The notes under the pieces are model-generated. The model was not told the origin of the DNA, made no database searches, and was given only the letters and a program-made list of their open reading frames with translations. The position numbers and the translations under genes were made by a program. A DNA stretch of 64,000 nt from Nitrincola iocasae. Lineage in GTDB: Bacteria; Pseudomonadota; Gammaproteobacteria; Pseudomonadales; Balneatricaceae. Where the stretch lies: the NCBI RefSeq assembly GCF_008727795.1, contig NZ_CP044222.1, positions 3,162,001-3,226,000 of the forward strand. The letters are read 5' to 3'. Within the stretch, counting starts at the first letter, position 1; every line of letters starts with the position of its first letter. This document shows, one piece after another, positions 43,768-53,232 of this stretch.

Positions 43768-43884
43768 TGGGTTTCTCCGGTTGTTATACTTGGCTTACTA
43801 TAGCGAAAAACAACACTTGGGAGATATGATCCTCCTCAGGGTTTGTTTACATGATTACATCTTCATAAATGAAAGGATTAAGGT

Positions 43885-44586
43885 TTGCGATTACTTCATT
43901 TTCTAACTCTGACAGTGATCCTGGGACTGTTAACAGGCTGTGCCGGGCAGCAAACCAATGAACGACCCTTTCAACTGAAGAACCTGGCCAAGTCGGATAT
44001 AGATTTGGTCGCTGATGCACATGTAGAAGAAACAACCAGTTTACTCCGCGAATTGATGGTCAAACTTTACCAGCGCAACCCTCGTGAACTGCTCAAAGGG
44101 ACGGCCGGTACCACACTGGAAATGCGGCAAAAGCAACTTTTTGACTCGCCTCGCATCTATAGCCATCCCGAGCTTTACAATCGCTACGGCATTGATGCTA
44201 TTCCTTTGGCATTTGATCCCGACTTTGATGGTGATAGAGTGTTTGCTTTGATGGTAGGTTTATCAGGCATGCTCCACGGTGCTTACAACTTCAAAGACGA
44301 GTTCTTCATACTCGACGATCTTAACCAACAACGTCTTTATGACAGCGCCCGCAATGTGGAAATTATTGTATGGCGACTGAGTAACCGCCTGAATGAGCAC
44401 GGAGAGCCCTTTATTCTTACCAATGGAGTTAGTGAAGAGGGTATTAGCAACCTCAGTTTTGAACGCTTATTTGGCAAGCTGATCGCTCATCAGGATATGA
44501 TGGCACGCGTTATCTCGGACAAGACCAACCGCAGTATTAACAAGGCGGTGTTCAGCCTTGCCACAACAGCACTTTTTCCGATTTAA
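43885..44586 (+). CDS. Putative lipoprotein of unknown function
   Basis: The 233-aa protein has a lipoprotein signal ending LGLLTGCAG (lipid-modified Cys at ~19). The rest is helical with no enzymatic motif that I recognise; FALMVGLSGMLHGAYNFKDE FF suggests a hydrophobic, partly buried helix. It starts with TTG at 43885 behind AAAGGA-TTAAGG; the ATG at 43869 is in another frame. Its stop overlaps the convergent kinase stop by four bases. It is probably an outer-membrane or periplasm-facing lipoprotein since residue +2 is Ala rather than Asp. Confidence 0.8.
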   Translation: MRLLHFLTLTVILGLLTGCAGQQTNERPFQLKNLAKSDIDLVADAHVEETTSLLRELMVKLYQRNPRELLKGTAGTTLEMRQKQLFDSPRIYSHPELYNRYGIDAIPLAFDPDFDGDRVFALMVGLSGMLHGAYNFKDEFFILDDLNQQRLYDSARNVEIIVWRLSNRLNEHGEPFILTNGVSEEGISNLSFERLFGKLIAHQDMMARVISDKTNRSINKAVFSLATTALFPI

Positions 44587-45581
44587 TCAACGCGGGTGCG
44601 GTTAATCACAATCTGTTCAATTTTATGATTTTGATTGAGCTTCAACACCAGATCAGCCACCTGCGGCATCTGCTCCAGCATGGCACGAGTCAGACGTTCG
44701 TAATGCTGGATAAAGCGCACGATTTGCTGCTCATTCATGATACGTAAGTGATCGGTCGACTGCTGCTGATCATGTATATACTGCACGCGCTCCGCCAGTT
44801 TTTTCTCTTGTAACGAACGCCACTCAAATACGGCTTGCATACTAGGCACCTGCAGCATAATCAGCAGATCAAGTCGCGAGAAAAGTTCAGCATACTGATA
44901 TTTAAGTTGCTCATTAGCATAACGCCGCCAGATCCCATTAGAATCTTCTTCACGCTCCAACTGATTGACTGGCTCAGACAAGGCTTCGTCGAGCTGAGGG
45001 GTAGCCCCTACACACCAGCCCTCCAGTACAATGATATCGGCACGTCCAACCCACTCCTGCCAGACATAATCCGGACAACGGTCATCAATAGATTTATCAA
45101 ACACCGGGATTCGAGTCACAGTGGTATCGTTCGCATGTAGCAATGAGTCAAGAATTTCAATCCCAAGTTCAACATCATGCGTGCCTGGTACACCGCGGGT
45201 TTGTAGCAGTGGGTGCACCTGCTCAGCTAACTCGGATCGTTTGGCACGGGTTTTATACAAATCATCAATGGAGAAACCCACAACCCGCAAACCGAAACCC
45301 TCACTCAGCGTGACCTCCAGCAGATTAAACAGGGTTGATTTACCGGCGCCCTGAGCTCCATTAATACCAATCACCAGAGGTTTATTCTTGTCACTCTGCT
45401 GCTGAGCAACCCAGGCGCCCATCGGTACATAAAGCTGTTCGACCATATCGCGAAAGCCAATATCCACCCGAAGGTTTTCAAGGGCCGATGTAAAAGCCGA
45501 TTCCACCGCACAGCTTGCAGCTTGTCTTTCCAGCTCGGTCAAACATAAATGACTCGATGGCCAGCTAATCAATACACTCAT
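44583..45581 (-). CDS. P-loop kinase of the D-glycerate 3-kinase-like family
   Basis: The 332-aa protein has Walker A GINGAQGAGKSTLFNLLEV (residues ~72-90), FSIDDLYKTRAKRSELAEQV HPLL, GVPGTHDVELG, and IIVLEGWCVGA. This combination marks the uridine-kinase/phosphoribulokinase superfamily members related to plant glycerate kinase (GLYK) and yeast Tda10. It could phosphorylate glycerate or another small alcohol; the substrate is not readable. It stands alone, convergent with the lipoprotein gene. Confidence 0.8.
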   Translation of the reverse strand: MSVLISWPSSHLCLTELERQAASCAVESAFTSALENLRVDIGFRDMVEQLYVPMGAWVAQQQSDKNKPLVIGINGAQGAGKSTLFNLLEVTLSEGFGLRVVGFSIDDLYKTRAKRSELAEQVHPLLQTRGVPGTHDVELGIEILDSLLHANDTTVTRIPVFDKSIDDRCPDYVWQEWVGRADIIVLEGWCVGATPQLDEALSEPVNQLEREEDSNGIWRRYANEQLKYQYAELFSRLDLLIMLQVPSMQAVFEWRSLQEKKLAERVQYIHDQQQSTDHLRIMNEQQIVRFIQHYERLTRAMLEQMPQVADLVLKLNQNHKIEQIVINRTRVD

Positions 45582-45739
45582 GATCCATTCACCTTATAAT
45601 CAAGTAGACTTCATTATCCCGCAAGCCTGAGGTAAAAACCAAATCAACTGGCTTTATTTATATCACTTGCCGACATGTTCACAGCCTGTCACCATACCGG
45701 CTACATCAGCAATCACTTATACAAAGGATTTTCACGGCC

Positions 45740-47029
45740 ATGGCTTCGCCTTTTCAGCCACCTCGTGCGACACAGCGTTTCATCTGGATACTGCCACTGT
45801 TTATTGTTGTTCTCTCTATTATTGGCTTTTACTGGCTGAAGATGAACCGGGCGGAAACGCCACTCATCCCGCCAGAAACGCAGCGCTGGAATGTTCAGGC
45901 GCAGCAAGTGGAATGGATAACAGCCCAGGCTGAAACACAAATTTTTGGCCAGATAACCAGCCACGGTCTGGCAAGCCTGACCAGTGCAGTCACCGCGGAG
46001 CTGCAGCAGTTGAATGTTAATGAAGGTCAACGCGTCAGTGAAAACACCTTGCTCGCAAGCCTCGACAAGACAGATCTATTATTGCAACTTCGTCAGCGCC
46101 AGGCAGATTTTGAGTCAGCTCAAGCCCGTATAGCCGCTGAGCATATCCGCTTTGAAGCCGATCAACAGGCACTCGCACTGGATGAAGAGTTACTGCAGAT
46201 TCAACAACGCAAACTGCGCAGATTAGAAGACCTGAGTCAACGCAACCTGAGTAGCCAGGAGCAGATGGATACCGCACGAATCGCGCTCCAGCAACAAGCA
46301 CTGGCAGTCAACTCCCGACGCATGGCACTGGCTGACCACCCAAATCGTTTACGTCAGACTGAAGCCGAACGAGATCGTAGTGAAGCTCTGCTGGATCAAG
46401 CACAACGTGACCTGGACCGCACAGACATCTATGCCCCCTTTGATGGTCGTGTGGCAGAAAGACTGGCTAGTGTTGGTGAACGCCTGAGACCCGGAGAGCC
46501 GATACTCAGCCTTTACGACCTGAGCAACCTGGAAGTGAAAGCCTTACTGCCATCCTCTAGCCTGACCCGTTTTCGCCAACAACTGCAAAGCCAGGAGCAA
46601 ACTATCCTGGCACGCACACAGGTAGACGGCCAGGCATTTACCCTGCATCTCGACCGCTTAGCAGCCGACAGCCACAATAGCCGCACAGGTATTGAAGCCT
46701 ATTTTCGTTTTCAAGACGCTCCCTGGCTTCCAGAACCCGGCCGTCAGGTAACACTCACGCTACAACTCCCTCCAGAAAGTCAGGTAGTCGCACTGCCGCC
46801 GCAGGCCTTATATGGCAATGATCGCATCTATCGCCTGGTTAATGAGCAGCTTGAAGCCCTCGATGTGGAACGGCTGGGATCGCGACCAGGTACCGAACAA
46901 GATAGTGAGATCCTGGTCCGCAGCGAGGCTTTGCAACCCGGTGACTGGATACTGACGACCCAGCTACCCAATGCCATCAGTGGCCTGCCTGTCAGGCGTG
47001 TTGCTGGCACCGGAAATACACCACCATGA
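45740..47029 (+). CDS. RND efflux pump periplasmic adaptor (MFP) subunit
   Basis: The 429-aa protein has an N-terminal membrane anchor (residues ~14-33, FIWILPLFIVVLSIIGFYWL). A lipoyl/barrel-sandwich half (ITSHGLASLTSAVTAELQQL) comes next, then a long coiled-coil hairpin (~105-215; RQRQADFESAQARIAAEHIR) and the returning YAPFDGRVAERLASVGERLR. It joins the inner-membrane pump to an outer-membrane channel, which is not encoded nearby. Its end overlaps the permease start by four bases. The substrate is unknown. Confidence 0.93.
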   Translation: MASPFQPPRATQRFIWILPLFIVVLSIIGFYWLKMNRAETPLIPPETQRWNVQAQQVEWITAQAETQIFGQITSHGLASLTSAVTAELQQLNVNEGQRVSENTLLASLDKTDLLLQLRQRQADFESAQARIAAEHIRFEADQQALALDEELLQIQQRKLRRLEDLSQRNLSSQEQMDTARIALQQQALAVNSRRMALADHPNRLRQTEAERDRSEALLDQAQRDLDRTDIYAPFDGRVAERLASVGERLRPGEPILSLYDLSNLEVKALLPSSSLTRFRQQLQSQEQTILARTQVDGQAFTLHLDRLAADSHNSRTGIEAYFRFQDAPWLPEPGRQVTLTLQLPPESQVVALPPQALYGNDRIYRLVNEQLEALDVERLGSRPGTEQDSEILVRSEALQPGDWILTTQLPNAISGLPVRRVAGTGNTPP

Positions 47030-50000
47030 GCATTTACGAAGGTCCATTAAAACAGTTGATCCGGGTATTCGCGGGCCATAGAGTGGCAGCTAATCTACTG
47101 ATGGCGTTGATGATTCTGTCAGGCATTTATGGCCTTACTAAACTAAACACCCAGTTTTTTCCCAGCTTTTCCCTCGACACCGTCACGGTACAAGTTATCT
47201 GGAGCGGTGCCAGCGCTGAGGATATTGCCACGTCAGTGCTGGTTCCCATAGAAGATGAGTTGCGCAGTGTCGATAATATCCGTCAAATTTTTGCAACCGC
47301 GCGGTTAGGGTCGGCGTCTATCCGTATCGAGCTGGATGATGGCAGTGATGTGGACTATGCCCTTAGTGAAGTCAAACAGCGGCTGGACAGTGTTCGCAGT
47401 CGATTGCCTGCCGACATAGAAGAGCCGCTGGTGCAAAAGACCCTACGTTATGAAGAAATTGCCGATGTTATCCTGACCAGTTCACAAGCCAGCCTGGATG
47501 AGTTGCGCAGGCTGACTCGCCAGTTTGAACAGGAACTGCTTGATCTGGGCGTGCGCAAGATTGATTTCACCGGACTGGCAGAAGAAGAAATTGCCATACT
47601 GGTGCAACCCGATGAGCTGCATAAACTGGGTATGACTCTATCTGAGCTGGCGGCTGATATACGTCTTAGCAGCATCGATTTGCCCGCTGGCACAGCGGCA
47701 CGCGATGAGGGAGCAAGACAGCTGCGCAGCCTGAGTCAGCAACGGGATGTAGAAGGCTTTCGTCAGTTACCACTCAATAACACCCCGCCAGGACAGCTGA
47801 TTCGTATTGATGACATTGCTCAGGTTGAACGCCGTATACGCGATGGCCAGGTACTGCTCAGCTATAAAGGCCAGCCTGCTATTCGATTCAGCCTGAAGCG
47901 CACCGAATCCGAAGATAGCCTACGAGCTGCCCGCATTCTGACCAACTGGCTGGAGAGCGCTCGAAATGACCTACCAGACGGCATTGAATTGGTGGTCTTT
48001 AATGAACGCTGGCAGTTGATCAGTGATCGTATAGGTTTGCTGATTAAAAATGGTTTAACCGGCTTACTGCTGCTGGTGATGATTTTGTTTCTGTTTCTGA
48101 ATGCCCGGGTCGCTTTTTGGGTGATGGTCGGTATTCCCGTGTCTTTCCTGGCTACTCTGGGCATCCTCTATGGTATTGGTGGTTCCATTAACATGATGTC
48201 GTTATTTGCGTTAATCATGGCTTTGGGCATTATTGTAGATGACGCCATTGTTGTCGGTGAGGATACTCTAACGCATCTGCAACAGGGCGAGCCAGGGCTG
48301 CAGGCCGCTATTGGCGGAGCACATCGCATGCAGTCGCCAGTCATTGCCTCCTCCCTAACCACTATTGCCGCTTTTTTACCCTTACTCATGGTCGGCGGGA
48401 TTATCGGTAATATCCTTATCGATATTCCACTGGTGGTCATCTGCGTCATTATTGCGTCTTTGATTGAGTGTTTTCTCATTCTGCCAGGACATCTGCATCA
48501 CAGCCTGCACCGTGCTGCAGACCTCAAGCCCTCAGCCTTGCGTATCCGGCTCGACAAAGCCTTTGATCAGTTCAGAAATCATGCATTTCGTCAGCGTGTC
48601 AGATTTGCCGTGCGCTATCCTTGGGTTGTACTGGCCAGTACGGTTGGCTTGTTGATACTCAGTGCCGGTTTACTGGCAGGTGGGCAATTAAAGTTTAATT
48701 TTTTTCCCAGTGTTGAACAGGATATCCTCACTGCAAATGTACAGTTCGCTGCAGGGACAGATACCACGCGTATAAATGCTTTTTTACAGCATTTGGACAC
48801 CACGCTACGACAAACCGATAGCAACCTGGATGAAAAACTGCTTAAACTCAGCTTGCAACAACAGGGTATCGCCTACTTTCCACGTACCGGCCGTGGGAGT
48901 TTTATTGGGGATGAATATGCCTCGCTGCATGTGGAATTAACTACTGCTGATGATCGCACTGTCAGTAACCAGGCATTTATTCAGCAATGGCGGCAATCGA
49001 TTCAGCTTCCGGCAGGTATTGAAAAATTCAGCATCAATATCAGCCAGGGAGGCCCCCCTGGCAAGCCCATCGAGATCAAACTCACTGGAAAAAATACCGA
49101 CCGGCTCAAACAAGCGTCACTGGCAGTTCAGGATGCCTTGCGCGCCTATCCGGGGCTGTCCAACATCGATGATGATCTACCTTTTGGCACGTCACAACTA
49201 ATCTACTCACTCAATGCCCAGGGGCATGCCGCAGGGCTACAACTGGAAACCCTGGGGCGGCAGCTAAGGGCCGCTTTCGATGGTCTCAGAATTCAGTCTT
49301 TCTACGAAGGACAGGATGAAATCGAAGTCCGGGTATCACTGCCGGATGCAAGTCGCAATCAACTGGTCGCCATTGAGCAACTACCGATTGTCCTGCCGGA
49401 TGGCTCCACCAGCCTGCTAGGCAATCTGGTGGAACTAAACGCGCGCCAGGGATTGGATTCGGTGCAGCGTATCAATGGTCAATTAGCATTGAATGTATCT
49501 GCTGACCTGGATGAACAACGCGCTAATGCCAATGACATACTCGCCGACCTTAAGACCCGGACTTTACCGGACCTGCTGATGCACTATGGCGTAGAAGCCA
49601 GCTTTGAGGGTAAAAGTCGTGACCAGCAGGAAACCCTGGCTGATATGCGCACTGGACTGATGCTGGGCCTGGCATTGATTTATATCATTCTCGCCTGGGT
49701 CTTTGCGTCTTACAGCTGGCCAGTAATTGTTATGTTAACCATCCCGCTGGGCTTGACTGGTGCGATTCTTGGGCACTTCTTAACTGGACAAAGTCTGACA
49801 GTTCTATCACTTTTTGGTCTTTTTGGCTTGTCAGGAATCGTTATCAATGACACCATCGTGTTAGTCAGCTTTTACAAAAAACTGCGCGAACAGGGGGTTG
49901 CCACATACCAGGCCATTGAAGAAGCCGCCTGCCAACGCCTTCGAGCAGTACTGCTGACCACCCTGACAACCATTGCCGGATTGGCACCGATATTATTTGA

Positions 50001-50190
50001 AACCTCAGTGCAAGCGCAGTTTTTGATTCCCATGGCAACCTCTATCGTATTTGGCCTTGCCTATGGCAGTGTGCTGATTTTACTGGTGGTTCCGGCTATG
50101 CTTAGTATACTTGAGGGCAAAGGTGATCCGGCAAATCAAAATCAGGCGGACACAACACAGAGACACTCTTCACAGGAACGCCAAGCATGA
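47026..50190 (+). CDS. RND-family efflux transporter permease
   Basis: The 1054-aa inner-membrane pump has the typical 12 membrane helices. TM1 lies at ~20-38, TM2-6 at ~340-480 and TM7-12 at ~535-555 and ~880-1030, with two large periplasmic loops between. The proton-relay region in TM4 is GIIVDDAIVVGEDTL, with the usual Asp pair. PVIASSLTTIAAFLPLLMVG and GLSGIVINDTIVLVSFYKK are further hallmarks. It is of the AcrB/MexB-like superfamily, closest in style to the MdtB/CusA-unlike HAE group; the drug range cannot be read. Four-base overlaps link it to both neighbours. Confidence 0.94.
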   Translation: MSIYEGPLKQLIRVFAGHRVAANLLMALMILSGIYGLTKLNTQFFPSFSLDTVTVQVIWSGASAEDIATSVLVPIEDELRSVDNIRQIFATARLGSASIRIELDDGSDVDYALSEVKQRLDSVRSRLPADIEEPLVQKTLRYEEIADVILTSSQASLDELRRLTRQFEQELLDLGVRKIDFTGLAEEEIAILVQPDELHKLGMTLSELAADIRLSSIDLPAGTAARDEGARQLRSLSQQRDVEGFRQLPLNNTPPGQLIRIDDIAQVERRIRDGQVLLSYKGQPAIRFSLKRTESEDSLRAARILTNWLESARNDLPDGIELVVFNERWQLISDRIGLLIKNGLTGLLLLVMILFLFLNARVAFWVMVGIPVSFLATLGILYGIGGSINMMSLFALIMALGIIVDDAIVVGEDTLTHLQQGEPGLQAAIGGAHRMQSPVIASSLTTIAAFLPLLMVGGIIGNILIDIPLVVICVIIASLIECFLILPGHLHHSLHRAADLKPSALRIRLDKAFDQFRNHAFRQRVRFAVRYPWVVLASTVGLLILSAGLLAGGQLKFNFFPSVEQDILTANVQFAAGTDTTRINAFLQHLDTTLRQTDSNLDEKLLKLSLQQQGIAYFPRTGRGSFIGDEYASLHVELTTADDRTVSNQAFIQQWRQSIQLPAGIEKFSINISQGGPPGKPIEIKLTGKNTDRLKQASLAVQDALRAYPGLSNIDDDLPFGTSQLIYSLNAQGHAAGLQLETLGRQLRAAFDGLRIQSFYEGQDEIEVRVSLPDASRNQLVAIEQLPIVLPDGSTSLLGNLVELNARQGLDSVQRINGQLALNVSADLDEQRANANDILADLKTRTLPDLLMHYGVEASFEGKSRDQQETLADMRTGLMLGLALIYIILAWVFASYSWPVIVMLTIPLGLTGAILGHFLTGQSLTVLSLFGLFGLSGIVINDTIVLVSFYKKLREQGVATYQAIEEAACQRLRAVLLTTLTTIAGLAPILFETSVQAQFLIPMATSIVFGLAYGSVLILLVVPAMLSILEGKGDPANQNQADTTQRHSSQERQA

Positions 50191-51560
50191 AAGCCTACCG
50201 AACTGAAAAAGACAGTATGGGTGAAATTCAAGTCCCCGAAGATGCGCTTTATGGTGCTCAAACACAAAGAGCCGTTGAAAATTTCACCTTAAGCCCACTA
50301 AAAATGCCTGTCGCATTTATCTCGGCACTGGCTCAGATCAAAGCGGCGGCGGCCCAGACCAACGCTGAGCTGGGGGTATTATCTAAAGATGAGGCCCAGG
50401 CTATCATCAAGGCCTGCGATAAAATTCAGAAAGGACACTACCGTAAACACTTCCCGGTAGATGTGTTTCAGACAGGCTCCGGTACCAGCACCAACATGAA
50501 TATGAATGAGGTATTGGCCTCACTGGTGCAACAGGATGCGGGCCTGACGCTGCACCCCAATGACCATATCAACCTGAGTCAGAGCTCCAATGATGTCATT
50601 CCCTCAGCAATTCATTTAAGTGCACTGATACAGTTGGATAAGACCCTGCTGCCAGCTCTGGAACACCTGCGCACCCGTTGCAGTCGCAAAGCGGTGGAAG
50701 TCTCCGAGATTATCAAAACCGGCCGCACCCATCTGATGGATGCCGTCCCCATGCGCATGGAAGATGAAGTCCGTGCCTGGGGCAGCCAGATACGTCAGGC
50801 TGAACAGCGTTTGGAGTCGCTACGTGCTGATCTGATGAAATTACCCCAGGGGGGCACAGCGATCGGCAGTGGACTGAATGCACCACGGGGATTTTCCAGA
50901 CGCTTTTGTACCCACCTGAGTAATCGCACGACCTACCGTTTGACCCCACCAGACAGTCATTTTGCCGCGCAGGCCTGCCAGGACACAGCGCTGGCACTCT
51001 CTGGTCAGCTCAAGGCTTGTGCAACCGCTTTACTAAAAATTGCCGAAGATCTGCGCTGGATGAATTCAGGGCCCTTTTCCGGTCTGGGTGAAATTGTCTT
51101 ACCAGCACTGCAGCCAGGTTCATCGATCATGCCAGGCAAGGTGAACCCGGTGATTCCGGAAGCGGTCATCATGGCCGTAGCCCAGATCAACGGCAATGAT
51201 GCCAGTATCACTTTCTGTGCTCAGCGAGGTAATTTCCAGCTCAACACCATGCTACCGCTGATCGCCTATAATCTGTTGCAAAGCCAGGAACTGCTTGCCA
51301 ACGCGGCCATGGCACTGGCCGATAAAGCCATTGCCGGGTTCAGTGTCAATGAGCGTCATATAGAAGAAGCGCTGGTGCGTAATCCAATACTGGTCACCGC
51401 ATTGAATCCGGTAATCGGTTATGAGCTGGCGGCTGAAATTGCTAAGGCGGCTTACGCAAGCAATCGCAAGGTCATTGATGTAGCAGTAGAAATGACTGAT
51501 ATCAGCCGTGCAGAACTCGAAAAGCTACTGGATCCGGCTGTGCTGGCTGAACATGACTGA
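50187..51560 (+). CDS. fumC: Class II fumarate hydratase (fumarase C-like)
   Basis: This is an oxidative-stress-tolerant, iron-free fumarase of the aspartase/fumarase superfamily. The 457-aa protein shows TEKDSMGEIQVPEDALYGAQ, FQTGSGTSTNMNMNEVLA, SQSSNDVIPSAIHLS (catalytic region), GRTHLMDAVPM, and the signature GSSIMPGKVNPVIPEAVIM. GSSIMPGKVNP is fumarase-like, while NPVIPE also occurs in aspartases, so aspartase activity is the alternative; some pseudomonad FumC proteins have the same hybrid. Its ATG overlaps the RND permease stop, which is an odd operon partner. Confidence 0.82.
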   Translation: MKAYRTEKDSMGEIQVPEDALYGAQTQRAVENFTLSPLKMPVAFISALAQIKAAAAQTNAELGVLSKDEAQAIIKACDKIQKGHYRKHFPVDVFQTGSGTSTNMNMNEVLASLVQQDAGLTLHPNDHINLSQSSNDVIPSAIHLSALIQLDKTLLPALEHLRTRCSRKAVEVSEIIKTGRTHLMDAVPMRMEDEVRAWGSQIRQAEQRLESLRADLMKLPQGGTAIGSGLNAPRGFSRRFCTHLSNRTTYRLTPPDSHFAAQACQDTALALSGQLKACATALLKIAEDLRWMNSGPFSGLGEIVLPALQPGSSIMPGKVNPVIPEAVIMAVAQINGNDASITFCAQRGNFQLNTMLPLIAYNLLQSQELLANAAMALADKAIAGFSVNERHIEEALVRNPILVTALNPVIGYELAAEIAKAAYASNRKVIDVAVEMTDISRAELEKLLDPAVLAEHD

Positions 51561-51571
51561 GTCCTGGCTAT

Positions 51572-51600
51572 TTGGATGAACTAGCCGCATTCGGTATACT
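51572..51600 (+). promoter_or_regulatory. Sigma-70 promoter of the dapC operon
   Basis: TTGGAT (51572-51577), 17 bases, then TATACT (51595-51600), with a GC-rich start region. It lies 62 bases before dapC and after the fumC stop, with no terminator between. Confidence 0.6.
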
Positions 51601-51661
51601 GCTGCGCCTATCCGGCAGACCCAAACCCTGATGATAGCAGGGGTTAACACAGGACACCCAC

Positions 51662-52858
51662 ATGAACAGCAACCTTGATAAGCTGCATCCCTACCCATTT
51701 GAAAAGCTCGCTGAGTTAACTCGCGACATTCAACCTGAACCCAGCCTTGAAGCTATTTCACTGGGAATTGGTGAGCCCAAGCATCCGGCACCCGCGCTGG
51801 TGATGGATGCCGTACGTAACAATCTTGCCGGTTTATCCAACTATCCGACGACCAAAGGGCTACTCAGTCTGCGCCAGGCCATTGCCGACTGGGCCACACA
51901 ACGCTTCGGTCTGAAAGCGCAAAGCCTTGATCCTGAGCAGCACATTCTGCCGGTTAATGGCACGCGCGAAGCCATTTTCGCTTTCACCCAGGCGCTGATA
52001 AACCCCAGCGCAGAGGCTCTGGTCGTCTCTCCCAACCCCTTTTATCAGATTTATGAAGGGGCTGCGTATCTTGCAGGTGCCAAACCCTGGTACCTCAATT
52101 GCACCCGTGAAAATGGTTTTATTCCTGATTACGATGCCGTACCGGCCGCCGTCTGGGAAAACTGTCAGTTATTATTTGTCTGCTCTCCCGGTAACCCAAC
52201 CGGAGCAGTACACGATGCGGCTACGCTGAAAAAGCTGATTGCCCTGTCCGATCAGTATGATTTTGTACTGGCCAGTGATGAATGCTATTCCGAGATTTAT
52301 CTGGATGAGGCTCATCCACCCACCGGTCTGCTTGAAGTCTGTGCTGAAATAGGCCGTGATGATTACCGCAACTGTGTGGTATTTCACAGTCTGTCGAAGC
52401 GCTCCAACCTGCCCGGCATGCGTTCCGGGTTTATTGCCGGTGATGCCGCACTGATCGGACCTTTCCTGAAATACCGCACCTACCATGGTTGCTCCATGCC
52501 GGTTCAGCACCAGGTCGCGTCAACAGCCGCCTGGCAGGATGAAGCCCATGTGATTGATAACCGCAATCTCTATCGCGAAAAATTCACCGCTGTCATCGAC
52601 ATTCTGGCACCGGTAATGGATGTAACACAGCCACCAGCCAGCTTTTATCTCTGGGCACCCACCCCCATTGATGATGAAAGCTTCACCCGTGGCTTACTGC
52701 AATCTCAGAACCTGACAGTATTGCCTGGGCGCTACTTATCCAGAGAAGTAGATGGCCTGTTACCGGGAGCCAACTATGTACGTATGGCCCTGGTAGCCAC
52801 AGTGGACGAGTGTGTTGAAGCGGCAACACGTATTCGCCGTTATGTAGAATCACTCTAA
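51662..52858 (+). CDS. dapC: Succinyldiaminopimelate transaminase
   Basis: This PLP enzyme converts N-succinyl-2-amino-6-oxopimelate to N-succinyl-LL-diaminopimelate on the lysine/peptidoglycan pathway. The 398-aa fold type I aminotransferase shows DKLHPYPFEKLAELTRDIQP at the start, NGTREAIFAFTQALINP, SPGNPTGAVH, and the PLP Lys in FHSLSKRSNLPGMRSGF. Context (dapD and dapE follow) separates it from other AspC-type enzymes. Confidence 0.95.
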   Translation: MNSNLDKLHPYPFEKLAELTRDIQPEPSLEAISLGIGEPKHPAPALVMDAVRNNLAGLSNYPTTKGLLSLRQAIADWATQRFGLKAQSLDPEQHILPVNGTREAIFAFTQALINPSAEALVVSPNPFYQIYEGAAYLAGAKPWYLNCTRENGFIPDYDAVPAAVWENCQLLFVCSPGNPTGAVHDAATLKKLIALSDQYDFVLASDECYSEIYLDEAHPPTGLLEVCAEIGRDDYRNCVVFHSLSKRSNLPGMRSGFIAGDAALIGPFLKYRTYHGCSMPVQHQVASTAAWQDEAHVIDNRNLYREKFTAVIDILAPVMDVTQPPASFYLWAPTPIDDESFTRGLLQSQNLTVLPGRYLSREVDGLLPGANYVRMALVATVDECVEAATRIRRYVESL

Positions 52859-52872
52859 ATAGGAAGCGGCTT

Positions 52873-53232
52873 ATGTTGACACTGTATGGCATCAATAACT
52901 GCGATACCGTGCGCAAGGCACGCAAGTGGCTTGACGCACACCAGGTTGATTACCACTTTCACGATTTCAGGAAAGATGGATTGACCGCTGAACAGATTAG
53001 CCGCTGGACTGACTCTATCGGCATAGACAAGCTGCTGAATAAGCGAGGCACTACCTGGCGCCAACTGCCTGAAGAGCGCAAGGAGGGCTTAGACACCCTT
53101 GGTCTGCAGGCGCTGCTGCTGGAGCACCCGGCACTGATCAAACGCCCACTACTGGAAGGCGATAAGCTTTGCCATGTCGGCTTTAACGAAACTGAATATA
53201 GCGCATTAATGAACGGAGTAACCCATGAGTAA
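52873..53232 (+). CDS. ArsC/Spx-family thioredoxin-fold protein (YffB-like)
   Basis: The 119-aa protein has the ArsC fold, with a single N-terminal Cys (LYGINNCDTVRKARKWLD) and LIKRPLLEGDKLCHVGF including the conserved Arg-Pro. Without the second active-site Cys it is the YffB/SpxA type, a possible glutathione-dependent thiol reductase, rather than arsenate reductase. It lies 14 bases after dapC and overlaps dapD by eight bases, a placement kept beside dapE or dapD in other gammaproteobacteria. Confidence 0.88.
   Translation: MLTLYGINNCDTVRKARKWLDAHQVDYHFHDFRKDGLTAEQISRWTDSIGIDKLLNKRGTTWRQLPEERKEGLDTLGLQALLLEHPALIKRPLLEGDKLCHVGFNETEYSALMNGVTHE

Noticed and set aside
47026..50190. Assignment of the RND pump to a named drug or metal system
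   Set aside because: The sequence shows the superfamily hallmarks only; no substrate-specific residues can be read with confidence.
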